Positions 8,022 through 14,714 of a stretch of 33,780 bases of DNA are shown here, piece after piece. The notes under the pieces were generated by a model. It ran no database searches. It saw only the letters and a list, made by a program, of their open reading frames with translations, and had not been told where the DNA came from. Source of the DNA: Clostridiales bacterium (GTDB lineage: Bacteria; Bacillota; Clostridia; Oscillospirales; Oscillospiraceae); NCBI GenBank assembly GCA_019423635.1, contig JAHZBA010000031.1:1-33780 (forward strand). Direction: 5' to 3'. The stretch's first letter is position 1. Each line of letters begins with the position of its first letter. The position numbers were made by a program, and so were the translations under genes.

Positions 8022-8198
8022 CAGAGAAACGCCGGGATAGGGCTCATGGCCAGGCACCGGCGTTGACGCATCTCTGCGAAAAACCTGTCCACCGAGAAAC
8101 GGACGGCTGTTATACCGTCGAAGGGCGCTTCCATGGATCTGGAGCAGGAAATGGAAGCTCTTCCATAAATTTTTCGGCGACGGCCTGATTAAAGGAGT
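8022..8198 (+). other. 177-bp spacer before tgt with two small inverted repeats
   Basis: No gene is seen. Inverted repeats occur at 8102-8106/8115-8119 (gacgg/ccgtc) and 8127-8134/8151-8158 (gcttccat/atggaagc, 16-base loop). No recognisable riboswitch core was found, although the flanking genes are queuosine genes. Confidence 0.3.
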
Positions 8199-8204
8199 TT
8201 GTTT

Positions 8205-9338
8205 GTGTTTAAAGTATTGAAAAAAGAGGGCCGCGCCCGCCGCGGTGCGTTTTCCTGTGCCCACGGCGGTGTGGTCCAGACGCCGGTGTTCATGAATGTG
8301 GGCACCCAGGGGGCCATCAAGGGCGGTGTTTCCGCCCACGACCTGCGGCAGGTGGGCTGTCAGATCGAGCTCAGCAACACCTATCATCTGCACCTGCGGC
8401 CCGGCGATGAGGTTGTGCGGCAGATGGGGGGACTCCACGCCTTCATGGACTGGGACGGCCCCATTCTGACGGACTCCGGCGGGTTTCAAGTGTTTTCCCT
8501 TGCCAGCCTGCGGAAAATCAAGGAGGAGGGCGTCACCTTTGCCTCCCACCTCGACGGACACCGGATCTTCATGGGCCCGGAGGAGTCCATGCGGATTCAG
8601 TCCAATCTGGGCAGCGATATCGCCATGGCCTTTGACGAGTGTGTGGAGAACCCGGCCCCGTACGACTATGCCAAGCTCAGCTGCGAGCGGACCTTTCGCT
8701 GGCTGGAGCGGTGCAAGGCGGAGCACGACCGGCTGAACAGCCTGCCGGGGACGGTGAATCCTCAGCAGATGCTCTTTGGGATCAACCAGGGCGCGACCTT
8801 CGCAGACCTTCGGGCCTGGCATATGCGGGAGATCGCCAAGATCGACTGCGACGGCTTTGCCATCGGGGGCCTTGCCGTGGGAGAGCCGGCGGAGGTCATG
8901 TATGAGATGATTGACGTGGTGGAGCCCTTCATGCCCCAGGACAAACCCCGCTATCTCATGGGCGTGGGGACCCCCAGCAATATCATCGAGGCGGTGAGCC
9001 GGGGCGTGGATTTCTTCGACTGCGTGATGCCCTCCCGCAACGGCCGCCACGGAAAGCTCTTCACCTGGGAGGGCACGGTGAACATCATGAACGAAAAGTA
9101 CCGGACGGACGCAGGGCCCATCAGCGAGCGCTGCGGCTGTCCCGTCTGCCAAAGCTTTTCCAGGGCCTACCTGCGGCACCTGTTCAAGGCGGACGAGGTG
9201 CTGGCGCTGCGGCTGGCGGTGCTCCACAACCTGTATTTCTACAACGACCTCATGGCAAACATCCGGCAGGCGCTGGATGAGGGGACCTTCGCCGCCTTCC
9301 GGGCCCGCTACAGCGGCCGCCTGGAGGAGCGGGTCTGA
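8205..9338 (+). CDS. tgt: queuine/preQ1 tRNA-guanine transglycosylase
   Basis: Exchanges guanine-34 of GUN-anticodon tRNAs for the queuosine precursor preQ1. The protein has 377 residues. It carries the general-base Asp90 in TDSGGFQVFSL, the nucleophile Asp272 in FFDCVMPSRNGRHG, and the structural zinc ligands Cys310, Cys312, Cys315 and His341. The start is set to GTG at 8205 because AAAGGAG ends 7 bases before it. An in-frame TTG at 8199 would be only one base from that ribosome-binding site. It works downstream of preQ1 synthesis and upstream of QueA, whose gene is nearby. Confidence 0.96.
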   Translation: MFKVLKKEGRARRGAFSCAHGGVVQTPVFMNVGTQGAIKGGVSAHDLRQVGCQIELSNTYHLHLRPGDEVVRQMGGLHAFMDWDGPILTDSGGFQVFSLASLRKIKEEGVTFASHLDGHRIFMGPEESMRIQSNLGSDIAMAFDECVENPAPYDYAKLSCERTFRWLERCKAEHDRLNSLPGTVNPQQMLFGINQGATFADLRAWHMREIAKIDCDGFAIGGLAVGEPAEVMYEMIDVVEPFMPQDKPRYLMGVGTPSNIIEAVSRGVDFFDCVMPSRNGRHGKLFTWEGTVNIMNEKYRTDAGPISERCGCPVCQSFSRAYLRHLFKADEVLALRLAVLHNLYFYNDLMANIRQALDEGTFAAFRARYSGRLEERV

Positions 9339-9380
9339 GAAAGCTGCACAGGCGGTGAATGCGGGTTCTGAAAAAAGGAC

Positions 9381-9408
9381 TTGCATTACTGGGTGATTCT
9401 GGTATAAT
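9381..9408 (+). promoter_or_regulatory. housekeeping promoter for yajC
   Basis: -35 TTGCAT (9381-9386), 16-bp spacer, -10 TATAAT (9403-9408) with an extended TGG just before it. The yajC ATG is at 9458 with AAGAGGAG about 9 bases upstream, which leaves a leader of roughly 40 bases. Confidence 0.75.
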
Positions 9409-9457
9409 GATACCATTCTGAATTTTAGGAAAATAAGAAAAAGAGGAGCTATTTATC

Positions 9458-9838
9458 ATGGGTAGTCAAGCAATGTCCTCCATCATCATGATTGTGCTGT
9501 TGTTTGCGCTGATGTATTTCATGATGATTCGTCCGGAGAAGAAGCGGAAGCAGCAGGCCCAGCAGATGCGGGATGGTCTGAAAAAGGGCGACACCATCAC
9601 CACCATCGGCGGCATCATCGGCAAGGTGGTCTCCCTGACCCAGGACACCTTTGTGATCGAGACCAGCGAGGACCGCGTCCGGATTGAGTTCGCCAAGTGG
9701 GCGCTGTCCACTGTGGGCGTACAGACCTCCGAGCAGCCTGAGCCTGCCAAGAAGGCGGAGAAGGAGGCCGAGTTGCCCGAGGAGCCGGAGGCCCCTGAGG
9801 CGGAAGAGACCTCCGAGGAGACCTCTGAGGAAAATTGA
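9458..9838 (+). CDS. yajC: preprotein translocase subunit YajC
   Basis: Small membrane accessory of the SecDF-YajC complex that assists protein export. It has 126 residues: one N-terminal membrane helix (about 7-22, SIIMIVLLFALMYFMMI), then the family hallmark RPEKKRKQQAQQ and GDTITTIGGIIGKV, then a long acidic tail rich in Glu, Pro and Ala (about 90-126). The tail is longer and more acidic than in B. subtilis. It has its own promoter. Location after tgt is the standard order. Confidence 0.96.
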   Translation: MGSQAMSSIIMIVLLFALMYFMMIRPEKKRKQQAQQMRDGLKKGDTITTIGGIIGKVVSLTQDTFVIETSEDRVRIEFAKWALSTVGVQTSEQPEPAKKAEKEAELPEEPEAPEAEETSEETSEEN

Positions 9839-9853
9839 TTCCATTTTCATCAT

Positions 9854-9915
9854 AAAAGCATCCTCCCTTGGAATATGCTCCATTGACGAGCCTATTGCGA
9901 GGGAGGAGCTTTTTT
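9854..9915 (+). terminator. terminator hairpin overlapping the next gene's ribosome-binding site
   Basis: Left arm 9854-9870 (aaaagc, one unpaired a, then tcctcccttg) pairs with right arm 9898-9913 (cgagggagga, then gctttt). That gives 16 pairs with one bulge and one G-U. A T-run (9910-9915) follows directly. The right arm is the ribosome-binding site of the gene starting at 9916, and a smaller hairpin gctc/gagc sits in the loop. The structure therefore looks both like an intrinsic terminator for yajC and like a lock on the next gene. Confidence 0.65.
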
Positions 9916-10320
9916 ATGGGAAAGAAAAAGACCGCGACCGCCGTCTGGATGGTATATCTGCAGGGGGTGCTGCTGGGGGCGGGATGCTACCTGGCAGGCA
10001 TTTTGCTGCTGGCGCTGCTGGTGGTGAAGGGCGTCGTACCGGCGAATGCCGCATTTCCGCTGACGGCGGTACTGTGCCTGCTGGCCTCCGTGGGCGGAGG
10101 ACTGCTGACAGTCCGCCGGGGACCCTGGGGGCCGCTGCCGTCGGCGCTGCTGAACGCGGTGCTCTTTGCGGCTTTGCTGATTCTGCTGGGGATGTCCTTT
10201 TGGCAGCGGATCACCTGGAACGGCCGCGGGGGCATCCTGCTGCTGTGCATTCTCGCCGGCGGGATTCTGGCCGGATTCCTGGGTGGGCGGCGGCCGCGCC
10301 GCCGGAAACGGCGGAAATGA
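9916..10320 (+). CDS. TIGR04086/YrzE-type four-helix membrane protein
   Basis: A 134-residue integral membrane protein with four predicted helices (about 13-38, 45-65, 76-95, 106-123) and a very basic C-terminal tail (RRPRRRKRRK). Small membrane proteins of this kind (TIGR04086, B. subtilis YrzE) are found just after yajC in many Firmicutes, which supports the call; function is unknown. In some Clostridia the next genes encode the SCIFF peptide system, but no SCIFF peptide is present here. The ATG follows GGGAGGAGC and a T-run, so its ribosome-binding site lies inside the hairpin described at 9854-9915. Confidence 0.75.
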   Translation: MGKKKTATAVWMVYLQGVLLGAGCYLAGILLLALLVVKGVVPANAAFPLTAVLCLLASVGGGLLTVRRGPWGPLPSALLNAVLFAALLILLGMSFWQRITWNGRGGILLLCILAGGILAGFLGGRRPRRRKRRK

Positions 10321-10564
10321 GCGTGTTGTGAAAATTCACAAAATGGAACGGATTCCCAGCCCGCAGACGCTTTCAGGGCACCTGCGCTTTCATCCCGGCG
10401 GCAGGGGAGAGGGAGGGGTAGATATGGGGCGCTGAATTTTACAGCGCCCCTATATCTTGTCCGTCAGATCATTCTTTCGCCCCTGTGTTTCATTAGTTTA
10501 CATAATGCTGTTTACATAATATTTTGACATAATTTCCAAAAAGAAGGTTTTTCTTTGAATATCC

Positions 10565-10593
10565 TTGATAATTCTGGCAGATTGAACTATAGT
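10565..10593 (+). promoter_or_regulatory. sigma-A type promoter of unknown target
   Basis: -35 TTGATA (10565-10570), 17-bp spacer, -10 TATAGT (10588-10593). Transcription would start near 10600, about 60 bp before a hairpin and T-run, and 245 bp before spoIIM. Confidence 0.5.
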
Positions 10594-10599
10594 AAGGGT

Positions 10600-10666
10600 T
10601 GTGAGTTTACGTTAACCGGCCCGGAATCATAGGAATCCTCATAACATGAGGCGGCCGTATTTTTTC
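10600..10666 (+). ncRNA. putative short RNA or attenuator
   Basis: Bounded upstream by the TTGATA-17-TATAGT promoter. It ends in nested stems, cggcc (10617-10621) with ggccg (10653-10657) enclosing cctcat/atgagg (10637-10642/10646-10651), then tattttttcc. This is the shape of an independent 65-base transcript ending at an intrinsic terminator. No known RNA family was recognised. It could be a leader attenuator for spoIIM, but the sporulation promoter lies between. Confidence 0.35.
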
Positions 10667-10799
10667 CATCGTCAGTGCCGCAGTTTCCAGTATCCATATG
10701 GGTTTTGAAAAAATTCCGGCTGCACGGCGCTTCCGGCATCGCCGCCGCGGCGCGTCCTGCCGGCAGGAAAATCGGACCTGATTTTCACGGGCGAATCGT

Positions 10800-10826
10800 A
10801 TAAGCCGCCGCTTTGCCGCATAGGAT
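10800..10826 (+). promoter_or_regulatory. sigma-E-type promoter of spoIIM
   Basis: ATA (10800-10802), 16-bp spacer, CATAGGAT (10819-10826). This fits the known sporulation sigma-E pattern (ATA, 16-18 bp, CATAcAnT). The same CATAGGATG occurs before yunB. The start codon is 26 bases from the first base of the -10 box. Confidence 0.55.
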
Positions 10827-10844
10827 GCGGTGAGGTGAGGCGGG

Positions 10845-11459
10845 TTGGACTGGAAGAGAAGGGCCTACGGGGAATTGCCCTCCCCGCTGCCGCGGCTTTT
10901 GCTGCTGGCGCTGTTCTTTTTGGCAGGCGTTATTTTGGGACAGGTTCTGGCGGGCCGGGTACCCGGCGAGTCCGCCCAGGAGTTGACGGAATATCTCCGG
11001 CTCTATGTGACCCTGGAGGAGGAGCTCTCTCCCCGGGCGGCGCTCTCGGCGCTGGTGCTGTATTTCCGCTACCCGCTGCTGGCGGTGCTGTTGGGCTTTG
11101 CATCCCTGGGGGTGGTGCTGCTGCCGTGTATGACGGCGGCCTTCGGTTTTTTTCTGTCTTTTTCTGTCTGCTGCTTTACGGCGGCTTTCGGCGAGGGCGG
11201 CGTGGTGCTGGCCCTGGCGGTATTTGGGCTGCGGTGCGCGGTAACGCTGCCCTGTTATTTTCTCCTGGCAGTTCCTGCCTGGCAGACCTCCGCGGCTCTG
11301 GCGGGCGCCTCCCTGGGGCGGCGCTCCGCACCGGTCTACGGGAAGGACTGGTGGCTGCGGTTGGTCGTCTGCGTCGGCGTTTTGCTGGTGGGGATGTGTG
11401 TGGATCTCTATCTGTCGCCCTGGCTGCTTCATCTGGCGCTGGGTCGGATTTTGGGATGA
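10845..11459 (+). CDS. spoIIM: stage II sporulation protein M (SpoIIM family)
   Basis: SpoIIM is the membrane anchor that recruits SpoIIP and SpoIID to the septum for forespore engulfment. The product has 204 residues, close to the family length (about 215). It has several membrane helices (about 17-36, 66-86, 88-112, 115-145, 172-192) and an extracytoplasmic region after helix 1 (ESAQELTEYLRLYVTLEEEL). The start is TTG at 10845, a few bases after GAGGTGAGG; no ATG fits. spoIIM next to xerD is also the arrangement near B. subtilis spoIIM, and a sigma-E-like promoter lies directly upstream. Sequence similarity is moderate, so the call rests on topology, length and context. Confidence 0.8.
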   Translation: MDWKRRAYGELPSPLPRLLLLALFFLAGVILGQVLAGRVPGESAQELTEYLRLYVTLEEELSPRAALSALVLYFRYPLLAVLLGFASLGVVLLPCMTAAFGFFLSFSVCCFTAAFGEGGVVLALAVFGLRCAVTLPCYFLLAVPAWQTSAALAGASLGRRSAPVYGKDWWLRLVVCVGVLLVGMCVDLYLSPWLLHLALGRILG

Positions 11460-11486
11460 TTGCTGAAAGAGAGAGGAGGCGCTGGT

Positions 11487-12368
11487 ATGGACGATATTGC
11501 AGGATTTGGAACGTATTTGAAGGAGGAGAAGCACGCCTCACAGAATACGGTCAGCTCCTACCTGCGGGACGTCACCCAGTTTGCAGAGTACCTGCGGACG
11601 GCTCAAAACTGCGATCTCCGGGCGGCCAGCCGGGAGATGGTGCGAAATTACATGAGCTGGATGCAGGGGCGCGGAAAATCCGCCGCCTCCGTGACGCGCT
11701 TTTTGGCCGCGATCAAGTCGTTTTACAACTACCTGATTACCTGCGGCAGTATGCTGGTCAATCCCGCCAAGGGCATCGCCGCCGCCAAGGCGGAACGCAA
11801 ATACCCGGAGATTCTCACCAACAAGGAGGTCGAGCTGTTTCTGGACCAGCCCCAGTGCGTAGACGCCAAGGGCTTCCGGGATCACGCCATGCTGGAGCTG
11901 CTCTACGCCACCGGGATTCGGGTAGGGGAGCTGATCGCCCTGGACGTCTCGGATCTGAATCTGGCCGGCGGGTTCGTCCGCTGTGAGAGCCGGGGAAAGG
12001 AGCGGATCATCCCCCTCTACCATACGGCTGTGAAGGCGCTGCAGGACTACGTGAAGACCATTCGGCCCCAGCTGATTGCAGACGGCACGGAGAAGGCCCT
12101 CTTTGTGAACATGAACGGAGAGCGCATGAGCCGCCAGGGGTTCTGGAAGATCATCAAGTCCTACCAGGAGAAGGCGGGCATCCAAAAGGACATCACGCCC
12201 CACACCCTGCGGCACTCCTTTGCGGTCCACCTGCTGGAAAACGGCGCGGACCTGCGCTCCATTCAGGAGATGCTGGGACATGCGGATATCTCCTCCACCC
12301 AGATCTATGCCCATGTGGTGAAGCGGCAGCTGAAGGACGTGTACCAGAAGGCGCACCCGAGGGCGTAA
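11487..12368 (+). CDS. xerD: site-specific tyrosine recombinase XerD
   Basis: Resolves chromosome dimers at dif. The protein has 293 residues: an N-terminal SAM-like core-binding domain (about 1-90, FGTYLKEEKHASQNTVSSYL) and a C-terminal catalytic domain with Arg145 (GIRVGEL), Lys171, His239 and Arg242 (TPHTLRHSF), His265 (LGHADISS) and the nucleophile Tyr274 (TQIYAHV). All catalytic residues are present. The ATG at 11487 has AGAGGAGG about 8 bases upstream and lies 27 bp after the spoIIM stop codon. A second Xer-type gene is at 27814. No dif site was recognised in the window. Confidence 0.95.
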   Translation: MDDIAGFGTYLKEEKHASQNTVSSYLRDVTQFAEYLRTAQNCDLRAASREMVRNYMSWMQGRGKSAASVTRFLAAIKSFYNYLITCGSMLVNPAKGIAAAKAERKYPEILTNKEVELFLDQPQCVDAKGFRDHAMLELLYATGIRVGELIALDVSDLNLAGGFVRCESRGKERIIPLYHTAVKALQDYVKTIRPQLIADGTEKALFVNMNGERMSRQGFWKIIKSYQEKAGIQKDITPHTLRHSFAVHLLENGADLRSIQEMLGHADISSTQIYAHVVKRQLKDVYQKAHPRA

Positions 12369-12369
12369 A

Positions 12370-12395
12370 TCAAGGGGGGACAGGTCCCCCCTTGA
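12370..12395 (+). terminator. terminator-like hairpin after xerD
   Basis: Perfect 11-bp stem tcaagggggga/tccccccttga with a cagg loop. It starts one base after the xerD stop codon. The expected T-run is missing (gaatcccccc follows), so efficiency is uncertain. Confidence 0.6.
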
Positions 12396-12645
12396 GAATC
12401 CCCCCTCGTCTACCGAGGAACTGGGAGCGGACGATGGCGGGGGTGTCCACCGATGGTGCCTCCTGACACCGGTGAAGTCCGCTCACTGGTGTGTTCGCCC
12501 CAGGGGCGAACGGGTTGGGGTATTTTCGGCAGGCGCATGTCCTGCCGAAAATGATTGGAATTTCTTCTTTCGCCAGAGGCGAAAGAACCGGGGAAACAGG
12601 GTTTCCCCTGGTCCCCTTCCGGATGGGAACGGGAAATCGAACGGA

Positions 12646-12661
12646 TGTTTCACGTGAAACA
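12646..12661. promoter_or_regulatory. parS: parS centromere site (ParB/Spo0J binding)
   Basis: The 16-bp perfect palindrome TGTTTCACGTGAAACA is identical to the consensus bacterial parS site bound by ParB (Spo0J). ParB nucleates and spreads from such sites, and loads SMC to segregate chromosome origins. It is the only copy seen in the window. The Noc site (TATTTCCCGGGAAATA) differs. By established knowledge parS sites cluster in the origin-proximal part of the chromosome. Confidence 0.85.
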
Positions 12662-12669
12662 TTCCGGGG

Positions 12670-12697
12670 ACAGCACGGCGGTGCCGTGCTGTTTTTG
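12670..12697 (+). terminator. Rho-independent terminator next to parS
   Basis: Perfect 10-bp stem acagcacggc/gccgtgctgt (12670-12679/12683-12692), 3-base loop, then tttt. It sits 9 bp after parS, with no gene immediately before it. It may end read-through from xerD, or insulate the sigma-factor operon. Confidence 0.75.
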
Positions 12698-12780
12698 CGT
12701 ATTGGAAAAATTTTTTTCCTTCCGAAAACAAAATGGGGAGCCGGGAACTCTAATAGACAAAAGAGAGGGGAGGCGGCGCT

Positions 12781-13254
12781 TTGGATCACGAGGAATTTGT
12801 GTGCCGGGTGGAAGCGGTGAAGGCGCGGCTGTACCGTGCCGCCTATCTGTACCTGGGCAGCGAGGCCGACGCCCTAGAGGCTGTGGACGAGGCGGTGTAC
12901 CAGGCTCTGCGGAGCCTGAAAAAGCTGCGGCAGCCGGCGTTTTTTGAGACCTGGATCACCCGTATCCTCATCAACGAGTGCCACCGGGAGCTCCGCCGCC
13001 GGAAGCGCCTTGCGGGGGAGGAGGCCCTGCCGGACACCGCCGGGCCGGATGTATACGACGCGCTGCCGCTGCGGGAGGCCGTCCGCCGCCTGCCGGAGGA
13101 GCTGCGGCAGGTGGTGGTCCTGCGGTTTTTCGCCGGATACACCCAGGCGGAGACCGCCGCCGCCCTGGAGATCCCCCAGGGGACCGCGGCAACCCGGCAG
13201 AGACGGGCGCTGGAGCTTTTACGTCTGGACCTGGAAGAGGAGGGAAGCACATGA
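12781..13254 (+). CDS. ECF-type RNA polymerase sigma factor
   Basis: A 157-residue sigma-70 family factor with regions 2 and 4 only, the ECF architecture. Region 2 covers about 10-75 (ARLYRAAYLYLGSEADALEA, FETWITRILINECHRELRRR). Region 4 covers about 100-150 and has a helix-turn-helix (RFFAGYTQAETAAALEIPQG, TAATRQRRALELL). The start is TTG at 12781 with GAGGGGAGG about 8 bases upstream. It overlaps the next gene by ATGA, so sigma factor and membrane anti-sigma partner are translationally coupled. The inducing signal is unknown. It resembles the SigV/SigM group by layout only. Confidence 0.88.
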   Translation: MDHEEFVCRVEAVKARLYRAAYLYLGSEADALEAVDEAVYQALRSLKKLRQPAFFETWITRILINECHRELRRRKRLAGEEALPDTAGPDVYDALPLREAVRRLPEELRQVVVLRFFAGYTQAETAAALEIPQGTAATRQRRALELLRLDLEEEGST

Positions 13255-14615
13255 ATCGCATGGAGGAATACGAGGCCCTGCGGCGGGAATCTCTGCCGGA
13301 GGGGCTGGAAAACACGGTAGACAGGGCGCTGGCAAGGCAGGCTGCTTCCCGGAGGAAGCGGCGCGTTTTCGGAGGCTCCGCCGCGGGCCTGGCCGCCTGC
13401 TTTGCCTGCTTCGTGCTCCTGGTGAACCTGTCGATTCCCTTTGCTGCGGCCTGCGGGCGGGTCCCCTGGCTGCGGGAGCTGGCCAAGGCGGTGGCCTTCT
13501 CGCCCTCCCTCTCCGCCGCGGTGGAGAATGAGTATGTCCAGCCCATCGGCGAGACGAAGAGCGAGGGCGGCATCACGGTCACGGTGGAGTATGTCATTGT
13601 GGACCGCAAGCAGCTGAACATCTTCTATACGGCGCAGTTCCCGGAAAAACAGAAGCTGTATGTCAATTACGACTACGACATGGACGACCTCCACAGCTGG
13701 GCGGGCTCCTCCGGCAGTGCCCAGCTGACCAGCGGAGAACTGACGCAGATTAAGCTGGAGTTTGTGGAGAGCGACGTGCCCGCCTCCCTGGGGGTACGCT
13801 TTGGGTTCTACGATGAGGCGGCCTGGGCAGAGGCGGAACCGGACGATTCCGCGTCGGAGATGCCGGAGTACCGGGAGCCGGACTTTCTGGCGGAGATCCC
13901 CTTCCAGCTGGAGTTTGACCCCTACTACACCGCCCAGGGGGAGATCATCCCCGTGGACACCGCCTTCACCCTGGATGGCCAGTGCTTCACCCTGACGGAA
14001 GTGGAGCTGTATCCCACCCACCTCCGGGTGAACCTGGAGGCCGACCCGGACAACACCGCGGGCCTGGAGGGACTTGACCTGTATCTGGAGAACGAGTACG
14101 GGGAGCGGTTTGAACGCCCCGGCGGTCTCACCGCCGCAGGTGACCCAGAGGGAGAGGGAATGGCCACCTTCTGGCTGGACAGCACCTTTTTCAGCCATGG
14201 GCAGCATCTGACGCTCTATATCACCCAGGCCAGATGGAAGGACAAGGACGCCCCCAGGGTGCGGCTGGATCTGCTTGCGGGCACCGCGGAGAACCTCCCC
14301 CAGGGTGTCAGCCTGCTCAGGGCAGAGCGGCAGAGCGGCGGTTGGAGGGTGGTCTTCCTGGAGAAGATTGGAGGCCCCAGCAACGTGATGAGCTGTCATG
14401 GCTTCTGGGATGAGGAGGGGAACCACTATGACATCTGGCAGAGCGGCTCCTCCTTCAGCTATCAGGACCCGGAGACGGGGGAGTGGATCGAGGAGGAGGG
14501 GGTCTCTACGGAGGATTTTCCTCTGCGGGGCTTCTCCGGCAGCGTGATCTACCTGGAGCCCACCCACAACCGGGCCACGAACTTCGACACGCCAGTTGCC
14601 ATTCCCATCAAATAG
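13251..14615 (+). CDS. DUF4179-type membrane protein, probable anti-sigma factor
   Basis: A 454-residue single-pass protein. It has a cytoplasmic N-terminus of about 40 residues (RRESLPEGLENTVDRALARQ), a membrane helix near 43-65, then a large extracytoplasmic region beginning with the DUF4179-like stretch (TVTVEYVIVDRKQLNIFYTA) and rich in beta strands. DUF4179 proteins are regularly encoded after ECF sigma factors and are thought to hold them inactive. The ATGA overlap with the sigma gene supports a sigma/anti-sigma pair; the anti-sigma role is inference. The ATG has GAGGAGGGAAGC just upstream. A strong terminator follows. Confidence 0.82.
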   Translation: MNRMEEYEALRRESLPEGLENTVDRALARQAASRRKRRVFGGSAAGLAACFACFVLLVNLSIPFAAACGRVPWLRELAKAVAFSPSLSAAVENEYVQPIGETKSEGGITVTVEYVIVDRKQLNIFYTAQFPEKQKLYVNYDYDMDDLHSWAGSSGSAQLTSGELTQIKLEFVESDVPASLGVRFGFYDEAAWAEAEPDDSASEMPEYREPDFLAEIPFQLEFDPYYTAQGEIIPVDTAFTLDGQCFTLTEVELYPTHLRVNLEADPDNTAGLEGLDLYLENEYGERFERPGGLTAAGDPEGEGMATFWLDSTFFSHGQHLTLYITQARWKDKDAPRVRLDLLAGTAENLPQGVSLLRAERQSGGWRVVFLEKIGGPSNVMSCHGFWDEEGNHYDIWQSGSSFSYQDPETGEWIEEEGVSTEDFPLRGFSGSVIYLEPTHNRATNFDTPVAIPIK

Positions 14616-14621
14616 TACCGG

Positions 14622-14651
14622 AAAAGAGCGCCCGCCCGGGCGCTCTTTTTC
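14622..14651 (+). terminator. Rho-independent terminator after the sigma/anti-sigma operon
   Basis: 12-bp arms aaaagagcgccc (14622-14633) and gggcgctctttt (14638-14649), 4-base loop, then t-rich tail. It lies 7 bp after the stop codon. Confidence 0.9.
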
Positions 14652-14654
14652 TGG

Positions 14655-14683
14655 TTGCGCTTTCCTCTGAAATTTGATATACT
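14655..14683 (+). promoter_or_regulatory. promoter for ruvC
   Basis: -35 TTGCGC (14655-14660), 17-bp spacer, -10 TATACT (14678-14683) with an extended TGA before it. It falls immediately after the preceding terminator and 32 bp before the ruvC ATG. Confidence 0.65.
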
Positions 14684-14714
14684 ATTCTTGTATGCGAATC
14701 GGAAGGGAAGACCT

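Larger units (their letters stand above)
10321..10844. other. 524-bp gene-free region with operator-like repeats and hairpins
   Basis: No convincing gene. Contents in order: a 16-bp palindrome TTGTGAAAATTCACAA (10326-10341); a hairpin gatatggggcgctg/cagcgcccctatatc (10421-10434/10442-10456) that may terminate the upstream unit; an AT-rich stretch with two exact gtttacataat repeats (10496-10506, 10510-10520) and a third partial copy (ttgacataat, 10524-10533); a possible short RNA gene (see 10600-10666); a 14-bp palindrome tcctgccggcagga (10755-10768); a hairpin gaaaatc/gattttc (10767-10773/10780-10786); and the spoIIM promoter. Confidence 0.5.
12369..12780. other. 412-bp hairpin-dense spacer between xerD and the ECF sigma gene
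   Basis: No gene. It contains at least seven inverted repeats almost end to end: 12370-12395; a nested set 12426-12432/12477-12483 enclosing 12442-12447/12465-12470 and 12448-12451/12455-12458; 12493-12501/12503-12511; 12523-12533/12541-12551; 12565-12574/12578-12587; 12590-12597/12601-12608; the parS palindrome 12646-12661; and the terminator 12670-12692. An AT-rich stretch follows (12700-12730), before the ribosome-binding site of the sigma gene. Confidence 0.65.

Noticed and set aside
8022..8198. Possible preQ1 riboswitch between the TfoX-C-like gene and tgt
   Set aside because: The context (queuosine genes) is suggestive, but no preQ1 aptamer core or C-rich loop with a matching A-rich tail could be found; only short unrelated hairpins.
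8199..8204. TTG at 8199 as the tgt start
   Set aside because: It lies one base after AAAGGAG, too close for initiation. GTG at 8205 has normal spacing.
10321..10844. SCIFF peptide gene expected after a yajC-TIGR04086 pair
   Set aside because: All frames were read for a short six-cysteine peptide and none was present, nor a radical SAM maturase.
12843..14567. 574-codon minus-strand frame covering the sigma/anti-sigma genes
   Set aside because: It is the antisense shadow of two genes supported by family motifs, ribosome-binding sites and an ATGA overlap.
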